Source: Hermodice carunculata
Taxonomy: Eukaryota; Annelida; Polychaeta; Eunicida; Amphinomidae
NCBI GenBank assembly: GCA_964020975.1
Contig: OZ026625.1
Coordinates: 12,959,917 to 13,023,916 of the forward strand
Length of the DNA: 64,000 bases
Reading direction: 5' to 3'
Below are positions 1-10,800 of this stretch, piece by piece. Within the stretch, counting starts at the first letter, position 1, and every line of letters starts with the position of its first letter. A program made the position numbers and the translations under genes. The notes under the pieces were generated by a model that saw nothing but the letters and a program-made list of their open reading frames with translations, was not told where the DNA came from and did no database searches.

Positions 1-59
1 CCAAACCGTCGCAGACAGACTCTAAATTTCAATGTGCACATATAGGTTTGTGACACCTG

Positions 60-560
60 CCAATATGATGGACAGTATATTGGTTGTAGAATTTCAAACT
101 GTACCAAAAAGGGGCATTGAAAAATTTAAAAGTCCAATATCTCCAAAACTATTATAAATAGAGATGTGTCATTCCAACTTTAATTTATACATTTGTGGAA
201 AAGCCACATCCAACGAACCATGAATATCTAAAATATAAAATTTGAAAAGCTTCAAAACTATTATAAAGGTGCCATTCCTACTTTGTGGCATAGCCCCATC
301 CAAGGGAACATAAACCAAAGTTATAGGCTTTTAATTTATGCAGATTAGGCAAATACACAAAATTAAAGTGTTGAATAACTTCAAAACTATTATAGAAAGT
401 AGTTTTACTCAAACTTTACTTTCTAAGTTTGTGACATGGCCACATTCAATGAACTAAGAACCAAAGCTGTAGCATTTTAATTTATAAAAGTTAGGCTCAT
501 ACACGAAATTTAGATTATGTTAAACTATGGCAAACTGCAGCATTTCAAACTGTTTTCATT
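60..560 (-). repeat. diverged copies of dispersed repeat family A, inverted
   Basis: Three diverged units begin near 132, 247 and 372 with CAAAACTATTATA. Each carries a short 'gtgacatggccacattcaa'-like block. Read on the minus strand, positions ~115-175 match the plus-strand repeat at 1,944-2,000 (a shared GTTGGAATGACA...TCTCTAT...TTTTG.AGATATT core), so this is an inverted, older member of the same family. I see no coding potential. Confidence 0.5.
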
Positions 561-1800
561 TTGAAGGCACCCAGACAGAGTTGCTGTGAAGCAAATCTTT
601 TTTAGTTAATTTCTGTCAGCCCACTCTACCCTCCCCCCCCCACACACACACAGCTGTGCAAACATGCTTGTCCAGTGCTGACGCAGTGATCCCATGGGAG
701 TTGTCTACCTCTGCACCACTCCATTCCACCAGCACATTTATAACTACAATTCAGATCTCCAGCCAGTTAGCTGTGGCAGAACTATTTTGTAACCACACTG
801 AACCCACACATGCATTTCCCTTAACAGGGTTGGTTTGCATGGTGATTATGAGCTTTTTTACATCAAAAATTATTGAATGATGAATGTTCTATAAAATATT
901 TCAACAGGTGAATTTTGACTTGATATCAAATATAATACATGATTAGTCTAAATCATTTTGTGTCAGTATAACAGATCATTTTACATTCAACACAATGTGC
1001 CTCCATTTCCCCCATTGTATAAGAATATATTCAGACTATTTACATGGCAAAAAAGCTTTAAACTTGCCACATGTAGTTGCACAAGTTTGCCAGAAATACT
1101 GTCCATAAGTGCTCAGACCATAGTTTTGTTACATATGATGTGCCTAAACTTGGTTAAATTTCATTGTATGAAAAAAATGTATCTCTTTGTTGATAGTGAA
1201 AGGATCTCATACAAATATGAGTGGAAAGGCTGAACAAACCCTCTTCTTTTTTAAAAAACTTATGAAAAAGCAACACTTTTTTGGGGGGGGGGGCAGTGGC
1301 AGATTAAACATCATAATAGCTTTCATCACACCACATACAATGATGTACTTTGTAATTGTGTAAAAGTATTGCAGTTTTTAAATTTGCATTTGTGTGGCCC
1401 AAACTACCACTCTATTGTATGTGGAGGTGGTCCGGACAGCCTGCAAAAATGCTGATTTCGATCAAAAAATTTATCAATATTTTCAATAATAAGTGAAAAT
1501 GTACATTGGTCTTGACCCTCCCCCCCCCCCTGCATACTTTGTGTACTACTGTTAAAATGCTGATAATGTTGAATGGCCCGTATATATGTACATGTGGTTG
1601 ATCTCTTTGTCACTGACCAGCAAATTGTAAAGTTGCTGCCACATCCAGATATAACCAGGTGTAGTTATATTACATCCCCAGCGTGTTGTTGAAACAGCAG
1701 CATAATTTAAAACTAGGAAAGATGATTTGCTGCATAGCAAATCAGTGTGTGTCTTCAAAGCATATTGGTATGGCAATGTACAACTATTCCATCACACAGG
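561..1800. other. non-coding spacer with poly-C/poly-G runs
   Basis: I see no gene in this stretch. The open frames here are short and have no domain signal. It holds a C9 run followed by (CA)n at 633-652, a G11 run at 1,283-1,293 and a C11 run at 1,520-1,530. These long G/C runs recur through the window. Confidence 0.5.
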
Positions 1801-1804
1801 AGTA

Positions 1805-2180
1805 GAAGTTGGAATGGCATCTCTATCTATTATAGCTTTGAAGTTGTTTAAGATTTAAAATTTCAAATGGTGCTATTTAGCATAATTTAAATTGCTACAA
1901 CTTTTGTTTTAGATTCATTAGGTGCGCAATGATCAATAACCCCGTTGTAGAAGTTGGAATGACATCTCTATCTATTATACTTTTGAAGATATTCAACATT
2001 TAAAATTTCAAATGCCCCTAATTTGCATAATTTTAAACATCTTCATTCCTTTGTATAAAAAGGTCAAACTCCTTGTATGGAGGTACAATCATGCCAAGCT
2101 TGGAGTTTCTATGTATAATAGTGTTCGAGAAAAGTGTCAGACAAATTTGCTGGTAAAGAAGAAAAAGAAAGAAAGAATGA

Positions 2181-2212
<32 letters not shown>

Positions 2213-2237
2213 ACTCGAGGAAAAACAGAAAAGTTTA
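1805..2237 (+). repeat. dispersed repeat family A, copy 1, with (GAAA)n tract
   Basis: A GTTGGAATG.CATCTCTATC unit occurs twice in tandem (near 1,810 and 1,951). The second leads into a ~230-bp block starting TTTCAAATGCCCCTAATTTG, then a (GAAA)n microsatellite (2,156-2,212) and a short GGAAAAACAGAAAAGT end. The ~230-bp block recurs nearly unchanged at 3,055-3,284. The fixed sequence on both sides of the microsatellite shows that (GAAA)n is part of the repeat unit and not only a tail. I see no protein domain. Confidence 0.75.
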
Positions 2238-3002
2238 ACTACATGTGCATGTACCTGTGAACTGAGACATGCACTATTTTGACTCAGTGAATGGCTATGA
2301 AGAACAGGCTTCATCTTACTGGTTACAAGAAAACAAAGACATGAAAGTGTCCAGTGAGATGACACAAATCCACACACTTTTTCAAAATTCACCAAAATGG
2401 GAAAACAGTCATTGGGGACTATAAGCTCTGTATGTAGTCTGTTTTTAACAGAGGGTACACTCTGCCAGGCTTGTTCTGCCTAGAAGTCCAGTCCGTCTGA
2501 CTCCTTGGGACTGATGGAACTGATAAGCCCAGCACACTCCTAGCCTCAGGGTAAAACAGACCAGCTACCAGGACACTATGACTGGTCAGTCTCAGTCATG
2601 GTGTACTTACAGCTCTGTCCAGCATTAGTGTGAACATGCAGCAGATATGTTTCTTGCATGAACAGACAGAGATCCTCTGTATTTCATTGAGAGCCTCATA
2701 ACACAGTTGTTGGGAGCCCCCCCCCCCCTCGCAATTTGCTACAAGACCCAAACCTTCCAAAGCGTACACTCAACATGCATGGACAGAAAGCTGTGAGACA
2801 GGTTCAAGCTAATTAATTATGAATGTAAAATGGTTGCCTGGCACCATAGAGGTCAAGCAACAGGTCATACAGGAGGCAGTTGAAAGCCTGGATGTGGATT
2901 GGGGAGAAATTTGGTGAATTTAGCGTACATTAAAATTCCCCAAGCTTTGTTTGTGTGCTGTTGGATTTGCCAGTTGTCTCAAACCTATACATGTATGTGT
3001 AA

Positions 3003-3207
3003 GTTAGAACTTTGTGTCTATCTGCAATAGTTTGGAAGATATGGAGCTTTTAAAATTTTAAATGCCCCTAATTTGCATAATTTTAAACATCTTCATTCCT
3101 TTGTATAAAACGGTCAAACTCCTTGTACGGAGGTACAATCATGCCAAGTTTGGAGTTTCTATGTATAATAGTGTCCGAGAAAAGTGTCGGACAAATTTGC
3201 TGGTAAA

Positions 3208-3264
<57 letters not shown>

Positions 3265-3284
3265 ATTCGAGGAAAAACAGAAAA
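3003..3284 (+). repeat. dispersed repeat family A, copy 2, with (GAAA)n tract
   Basis: From about 3,055 this copy follows 2,005-2,237 with only a handful of substitutions, through the (GAAA)n tract and the GGAAAAACAGAAAAGT terminus. Similarity then stops abruptly. The region before 3,055 is a weaker match. The two copies are direct and ~1,050 bp apart, with unrelated sequence between them. This suggests two insertions or a segmental duplication with later decay. Confidence 0.75.
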
Positions 3285-3580
3285 GTGTGTGTTGACACAC
3301 ACACTTTAATAAACAAAGACATGTTGCAGTAGGGGGAGGGGGGAGCTAGTATATATGCTGGTACTTGTAACAACTTTGTCCTGGTACAAGGTACAGAAAG
3401 TAAGAAAATGTACAAATAATGGTTGGTACACAGTACAGAAAATAAAAAAAGGCTTTTAAACAGCCATACACATAGTATTGCATGTTGATAGGCTATAATG
3501 GATGGCTGCATATATACATGTGCTGTCACAGTTCTTGGACCATAAGTATTGTTTGTTTAAACTTTCAACACATTGCCCTC

Positions 3581-3847
3581 CATCAGTGATGGCCTTGTGA
3601 ATACACTGTCCACTATAGTGGCCAGGTGAGGTAAAGTTTGTGGGTACAACATGCATGGGTGGGAGTATGTACATGTACTGTACATGTGTATCTCTAGCTA
3701 GGTAGATATATCATCAGTGATAAGCTTGTCAATGTGCTATCCACTATAGTGGCCAGGTGAAGTTATTATATAAAGTTTGGGGGTACAACATACATGAGTG
3801 GGAGTATGTACTGTACATGTGTATCTCTAGCTAGGTAGATATATCAT
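3581..3847 (+). repeat. tandem duplication, ~135-bp unit, two copies
   Basis: Unit 1 (3,581-3,711) and unit 2 (3,711-3,847) both run from CATCAGTGAT through CCACTATAGTGGCCAGGTGA to TCTCTAGCTAGGTAGATATA. They differ by small indels and substitutions. CCACTATAGTGG is itself a perfect 12-bp palindrome. I see no coding signal. Confidence 0.85.
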
Positions 3848-4840
3848 GGTCTGGATTCTGAGTTGATTTTGAAAAGGAGGACAGAGGATTGAAAATGAGT
3901 GGACATGCTGCTCAATAAGATAGTGCATACATAGAGTATACTGTTTTGTGACACTTTGTGGATATCCTAGTGCCTACATATTACAAGGTCTTGTTATATC
4001 TGATCATGTTACTTGTGTTAATTACCCTAACCCCAAAACATCTTACCCGATCTTATAATAGTTTTGTTACCCCCAGGCTTTTCTCTTATGCTTATGAGCC
4101 AGGTACCAAATGTCTTACCAAGTCTGAATACACTCTTATCATCTCATTATGCTAATGAGGCAGCCACTGAAGGTCTTACCTGGTCTGAAAATTGACTGAC
4201 TGCCTCTGCTCCTTTCCCGTATGGTCATAGCATGACTTGATTTCCTCTTACTGGGTCTTACTCACTTTCTCTTTTTCTGACTGGGCAGGAAAAAGATCTT
4301 AGACCACCTTAAGAGTCTTAAATAAGATACCATAAGACTAAATTAAAGAAGAAAGTTTGCTTTAAGATGTTTTCTGGGCTTTTAGTGTAAGCAGATTGAG
4401 AGTTTGCAATTATTTCCTTTTTCGCAGTTATATAATTTTGATAAGCAGTTCCTGTGCTCATGAGAAAAATATAAGTTCCTTTATGGCCAAAGTATACATG
4501 AGTGAAAACCTAAGCTACATGGGTGAGGGGTACTTCCCATTATGGTAGTTGATCTACTTGTGTCTTGTGAAAGGAGGCAAATTTAATATATAAGTCCCAA
4601 CCTTGCTAACCATAGAATATGTTGCCATGAACAAATTACATACCCAAACAGCATAATGCATACATACATACATGAAAACGAAAAGTTCATACTTTATAAT
4701 CACGTATATGGGCTTTATTAGCACAAACTTGTACAGTATCTAAGTTTCACACCTGAAAAACGCGTACCCACCTACAGGTTATCAATCTTCAAAAACAAAA
4801 TAAAAAGTACACTACTTATTGCCTAGATTAGTGTGTCAAA
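3848..4840. other. spacer, no gene seen
   Basis: No frame here has a recognisable domain. A weak ~62-bp repetition (TTATGCTTATGAGCC... / TTATGCTAATGAGGC... near 4,085 and 4,146) with 'ggtcttacc' words is the only structure I can see. Confidence 0.4.
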
Positions 4841-5257
4841 TATTTAATTGCAATATTTCAAATTTTATTGTTTCAAATGCCTTGTATTGAAAAGTATAAA
4901 TCAAATAAGGCACACTTAAGATATTAAAGATGATATTCTTATTCTAAATTACACCAATATTGCTTAAAACAAATCTTACATTAATTTGTCTACACATTAA
5001 CTGGAGGTTTTAATTCTGGTGTTCGAAAATCACCATTGAACATTGTGTATCGAAAGGTATAAATGAATTACATGTAAGCTACAGAAATAAGATACGAATA
5101 ATGATATTCTTAACCTAAAGTAAAATCTATTACTTGAACCAAATCTGGACCAATGTTGTCCAAATTTAACTGCTATTTTTAAATTCTGGTGTTTCAAAAT
5201 ACCGTTTGAACATAATGTATTTGAAAGAAGTAAATTATCATATTTGTGTAGCTATAC

Positions 5258-5505
5258 ATTTTGGAAATGAACTAGTGTCTGCAGTTAATGATGAATATTT
5301 CTAAGGTTGAGAGGACCGGTTTAAAACCACCAGTTGCCTTTTATGGGTGACTGCCTGTCTCAAGTCAGGAGTGAAATTTGTTTCTTCACATTGGTATTAG
5401 AAAAGAAATGTTGATGCTTTGGCAAGTCTGGAATCTCTTTGCTGTCATTGTTGGGTTTGGAATTAATGAATATGGATCATGTTTTTCTGTACTATTACTT
5501 CATTA
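5258..5505 (+). repeat. ~245-bp dispersed repeat B, inserted in the satellite
   Basis: This stretch (CTATACATTTTGGAAA ... TTTTTCTGTACTATTA) is repeated almost unchanged, inverted, at 37,917-38,155. The two copies differ by roughly ten substitutions over ~245 bp. The flanks differ completely: a satellite array here, a Gypsy-type element there. It is therefore a mobile or mobilised unit. I see no terminal inverted repeats and no poly-A tail. Confidence 0.8.
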
Positions 5506-5810
5506 GTATCATTAATGAAGTAAGGTACACAAAGATGATGTCAATGATGGTATCATTAACCTAAATTGCACTAGGTATTCTTATTAATTGAAACAAATTT
5601 CAGACTAATTTGTTAAAAAATTTAACTACATTTTTTCAAGTATAGTGTTGGAAAATGCCATTTGAACATTATGTATTTAAAGAAAAGTATAAATGAAGTT
5701 AGTAAGCTACACAAATATAAAAGACCAAACAATTATATTCTTTATCTAAAATGCACTAGTTACTACTTGAAACAAGTTTGTCTGAAATGCAACTGTTCTT
5801 ATCAGATATG

Positions 5811-5816
5811 TTTATT
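5811..5816 (-). terminator. possible polyadenylation signal of the OTU-piggyBac gene
   Basis: TTTATT on the plus strand reads AATAAA on the minus strand, about 220 nt past the predicted stop at 6,037-6,039. I see no closer AATAAA. It lies in the last satellite unit, so it may be fortuitous. Confidence 0.3.
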
Positions 5817-6036
5817 GTTGCAAAAGCTTACTTGAACATTACGTTGGGTAGAAGCGAATAGTACACTTTCGCCTTCCGTACTCAGAACGATCAACTAGGA
5901 ATAACCCACTAGGAAAGTTGAAGTGTAAAAATCAAGATATCAATGACGATATGCTTCACAAAAGGTACACTGATGTTTCTTTTCAATCGCCGATATCCAA
6001 GTTGGGGCACAAGTGATTCGAACTTCCCAGTGAAAA

Positions 6037-7847
6037 CTATTCACCTTGAACTGGCTTCTTTTTGCGCGGTGAGCGTCTCAAGGGAGCAGAAGCCTTTGTG
6101 TTGTCGTTTGCTGTGAAAACATATATACAGTTATGTCTTATTTCTAGAAAGCTCTTGATTGCTTTCACTGCAAAGCTCAAGTGCTACGCTGATATTATGC
6201 CAAAAATAGTCGTGTGTAAAATAAATGACAAGCATGAGTTAATACTTTCATTTGAACTCATTTATTACAGATAAAAATCGTTCTCATTTTTTCATTTGGA
6301 AAGTTAAAACAATTCACTTTTCTACTATAAAAGGAATGCGCCCATATGTATGGGCGCATCATGAGTCACCCTGCCCACTGGTGTGCCCAGGTGTAAAGAG
6401 GTATTTCTCCGGAATGAATTGTTATTACTGTTATCAGAAATATTATACTAATACCTGTCAAGAATATCTTTTCAAGAGGGACATGGGCAAACATCATCGA
6501 GAAAAGGACAATTTCTTTATTTTCCCCAATCAGATGCAGATGAAATTTATAAAGTTATTATTAAGGTACTATTGTCATTCAGACTTACATCTTAGCTGAA
6601 CGCCCTTCCCAGAAAGTGTACTTCCTCGTGCCCTTTGCACATCTTTCGATCTACGTGTACTGGCACCTCTCAGCTTTGAACCTGTAAAATGTAACCGTCA
6701 AACAATACAGACAAATGCTATTTGCTGTGATCTACAGAGACATCATGCAAGGAAATTTGCATTCACCAAAAGGTTTCTCATATTTACCTGCTGCTGTTGA
6801 AGATGAAGACTTTGCTTGCCTCCGTGTTGAAAGTGTACGCTTACATGACTTCTTCTCTTTTCCTTTTATGTTGTCTTGTACCTCCTCATCATCATGAATT
6901 CTGGCATGGTGGGCATTCGGGTCTACAAAGGTATATATAAATAATAAGGTATTGTGTTCATGACAAAGGTTTATATATATATATATATATATATATGCAT
7001 GTGTGTGAACGGAACATTTGTTCCACTGCGCATTTTATCATCTGTACCTGTTGATGTTGACGGCAAGCACTTTGTCTGGCTCATCCTTGAAAGGGTATGC
7101 TCACATGTTTTCTTCACTTTTTCCGGCACTTGATCACGACCTCTGGCACACTTGCGCTTTGTACCTGCAAATAACAAAAATAAAAGAATTGTATTTTACA
7201 CACATGCAAGGAAACAGACACACACGCAAACACACAATTATTTTTCAATAAAAAAAATGCTATGGCAATTCTGCTGACTATAAACTATATATTTACCCGT
7301 TGATGATGACAGTGTGGAACTTGCCGGTGCTACCCTCTCAAGATACTGTGATTCCACCTGTGTGGAGGCATCTCGGAATTTACTGGCAGCATTTCTGGCC
7401 TTAACCCTGGAGTCATGGTAGGAGATGAAGCACTCTCTGAAAAAAAGATATCGTCACAGAATCATACACTGGATTGCCAGACTCCAAGTTGGTTAATCTG
7501 CATTTCCTATATGGTTTATAGAGCGCCTTACGCCAACTTGATAAGTTTCATTTTAAATCACAATGAACGCATGAAACCCCCTTAGTCCGATTTTGTTGTA
7601 TTAAGAGTCTGCTTGCTCACCTGTGCAGATTAACGTTGCACTGCAAACATCCGAATTTAGTTTCTCTAGTTCGTCCCATAGCAGTCTTGATTTTCTTCAT
7701 GCTGCAATATCGGCACACCTTGGCCCTTTCATCTGAGAAGTATACGGATTCGTGCTGGGCAGCAAATGTCATATCAAGCAGTGATGCATCCTGTTGCCTT
7801 GGTGCTTTCTGTCTTTGGCTGAATCCAGAAATCAACTGCAATGCAAC
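6037..7847 (-). CDS. C-terminal zinc-binding exon and duplicated small exons (composite gene)
   Basis: Exon 4 (7847-7621) continues the transposase with VALQLISGFSQRQ and begins the Cys/His module (KVCRYCSMKKIKTAMGR ... FGCLQCNVNLHR). Exon 5 completes it with ECFISYHDS, the usual cysteine-rich domain of piggyBac proteins that binds subterminal DNA. Exons 6 and 7 (117 and 135 nt) start and end in phase 1 and resemble each other (KKTCEHTLSRMSQTKCLPST and KKSCKRTLSTRRQAKSSSST). Exon 8 (93 nt, same phases) is a weaker relative. The last exon ends PLRRSPRKKKPVQGE, a basic tail that could be a nuclear localisation signal. Symmetric exons can be duplicated without breaking the frame, which seems to have happened here. 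Confidence 0.75.
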
Positions 7848-10800
7848 CTGCGTAACATAATATTGAATGAAATACACGCTCAATAGACGGGCAGTTTGTT
7901 TATGGACACACAAAAATGCCATACCATATTTTAAATACAAATTAATATCAATTGTAAATAGTGAAAATAACGATGTACTCGATATATATGACCCTGCCTG
8001 ATAGATTTTATAAACGCATCTATTCGAATGAAGATGGGGGTCAATTGTAAAGCACATCAGTACACTTGGAAATTTAAAAGCAATCTTAATGTCTTTAACA
8101 TAATCATCTTTGATTTGTATGTGCACACACAAATTACTTTTCAATCAAACAAAATTGATACCTGTAATTGAAATCTTTTGTGACTTGTCTTGGGATGTCT
8201 CTCGTGGTATATAATGTAGGAATTCACCAGGGCAACGTCGATGGTAAACCAAGCAAAGTAATGCCACCATTTGTTGTTGGACCTTTGCAGGGAATAGCTG
8301 GATCTCAAATGATCATGTCTATCGACACCTCCCATGAACTTGTTATATTCAATAATGGGAACTGGGCATGTGAGATTTTTTGATTTCCATTCTCCATCCT
8401 CGGTGCATACTGTTCTTTCTACGGTATGTAAATCGGAGTTCACAATTGGAGTAAAGCAGGTAGTTAGGTTGGCCACAAGGGCTCCATCTTTCCAGACAGT
8501 TGCAACCATTTTCTTATCTACGGATTGCCGCATCATATATTCACCTCTATTTAAGTTCCTAACGGGATCGTCGCGTTTTCCGATCTTCTTGTTCACCTTC
8601 AGATCAGAAGGCCAGTGTTTGCGACCCATATGAAAGGAACCACAGAGATAAGTATTTCTCTCCAGAAGTGAAAGTGCCAAGGGCACTGACGTATAAAATT
8701 TGTCAACATATATTATATGGTTCCTGCCATCGATATCTTTTGTCAGTTGCTCAACGATCCTTTTGGTAAATCCCTGCTCAGCTTTTCTGCGTAGATAAAC
8801 CTCAAAGTTAGACATATAGGCTGTTTCTCCATCTGCAAGTACAGATGTTTTGAAGCCCCGTTTTGCTGGTTTATTAGGCGCTCCGACAATCCCCCAATGC
8901 CTTCCATGATATTTGATCATTGCCTCGTCAATTCCTACGTTAGCATGGAGGTTATACAGATCTTTGGACTTTTTACAGACGTGATCCAAGATGGGTTTCA
9001 CTTTGTACAGTGGATCTTTTCTGATGTTTTCTTTTCGATTTTCCCCCTTTTGGCGAGCTGGGTCTTCGCAAGGGTTGTTTATGTGGAAATAGCGCTGTAT
9101 CACTCGAAAGCGGTTTCTGGACATTACTTGGCATATGGCATTATTTCGTAGTGCTTGGCTTGATGACCAATAGTCGTCTTGACTGTATTTTGGATCTATT
9201 GCCATAAGCATACGAATGCCAAGAAAAGCTCGAATTTCAGCGTCACTTATGTATTTATATTCTGTGTCCACCCAATCCTTTTTCTTTTTCCTCATTTGTG
9301 TCTGATAGATGCTCACATACTCATTTGTTGACTTTGTAATTTGTTTAATTTCATGTTCCGGGAAAAACAGAAAAAAGTAGTCCAATTCTGTTGCTTGGTG
9401 TGGTAAAGTTGCTTTCGATCCTGGAGTAGGGCCTTTAAAATTTTCAGGCTGGATTGAAGTTAGTTCTTTTCCCCCACTTTATGGCAGTAATCACTGATTC
9501 ATCGCTACTGTCTGAGTCAGATCCATCATCTGTATCGCCTTCGTCTGGAGGGGCAATAATATTTGTATCATCGTCACTCTCAAAATCTGATTCAGTCTCT
9601 TCTGTGAAACTTGCATTTGGTGACTTAAGTGTTTCATTTTTATCTGTTGATCCATATCTTTTCTTTCTCTTCTTGGCTGGATTATGTTTGTCTGAACTAG
9701 TTGTGACATGAACCTGTTTACACACTTCCTCCTCTGTGTTGGATTTCTTAGTTATCAATTCATTTTTCTGCTTTTTTCTGCTTCTGGATAAGGAATCATT
9801 TTTCAGAGGAGCACCATTAGCTTCAAAGTTAATGCAACTTTGGGTGTCAATAAGGGGGGCATCATCCCCTGTTGTAAAATCATCTGAGGAAGTTTCCTGT
9901 TTCTTCACCATAAGAGGTGTTTCATCACTTGTGGTAAATCCATCGTCTGTGTCATCACCTTCTTTATTTTGGCCTCTTTTCCTAAGCTGGTCTTCATGCT
10001 TAGAATAAATACTTTGTCGTTCTTTGAAAGTACTACTCTCTAGATCCCTTGACACTTCATTTTTCAGATTAACTAGTGGTATTTCATCGCTGCTGGTGAA
10101 TCCATCTCCTGCCTTCTTGTGGTCCTGATGTTGACTTCCTATTGCAGGCTGGTCTTCATCTTTAGAAGGAATACTGTTTTGTTCTTTCAAATTACTGCTC
10201 TCTTGATCCCTTGACACTTCATTTTTCAGAGTAACTAGTGGTATTTTGTCACTGCTGGTGAATCCATCTGCTGCCTTCTTGTGGTCCTGATGTTGACTTC
10301 CTATTGCAGGCTGGTCTTCATCTTTAGAAGGAATGCTGTTTTGTTCTTTCAAATTACTGCTCTCTAGATCCCTTGAAACTTCATTTTTCAGATTAACTAG
10401 TGGTATTTCGTCGCTGCTGGTAAATCCATCTGCTGCCTTCTCATGGTCAAGATGTTGACTTCCTATTGCAGGCTCGTCTTCATATTCAGATGGAATATTG
10501 CTTTGTTCTTTCAAATTACTGCTCTCTTGATCCCTTGAATCTTCATTTTTCAGATTAACTAGCGGTATTTCGTCGCTGCTGGTAAATCCATATGCTGCCT
10601 TCTCATAGTCCTGATGTTGACTTCCTATTGCAGGCTGGTCTTCATATTTAGAAGGAATGCTGTTTTGTTCTTCAAATTACTGCTCTCTTGATCCTTTGAC
10701 ACTTCATTTTTCAGATTAACTAGTGGTATTTCATCGCTGCTGGTAAATCCATCTGCTGCCTTCTCATGGTCCTGATGTCGACTTCCTATTGCAGGCTGGT

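Larger units (their letters stand above)
4850..5853 (+). repeat. degenerate ~165-bp satellite, about 4.5 units
   Basis: Units start near 4,855, 5,010, 5,172, 5,627 and 5,794. Each contains, in order, a TTCTGGTGTTTCAAAAT-like block, TTGAACATTATGTATT, AAAAGTATAAATGAA, GTAAGCTACACAAATA, ATGATATTCTTAACCTAAA and ACTTGAAACAAATTT. Units differ by many substitutions and small indels, so the array is old. The third unit is interrupted between ~5,258 and ~5,515 by an unrelated dispersed repeat. The array ends where the 3' flank of the OTU-piggyBac gene begins. Confidence 0.75.

Noticed and set aside
2012-2260. Lys/Glu-rich short proteins at 2,012-2,260 and 3,062-3,295
   Set aside because: They are read-throughs of the (GAAA)n tract in repeat family A.
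9454-10008. Plus-strand open frames opposite the repeat array and acidic region
   Set aside because: They are antisense shadows of the 162-bp in-frame repeats and acidic codons, which leave few stops on the other strand.
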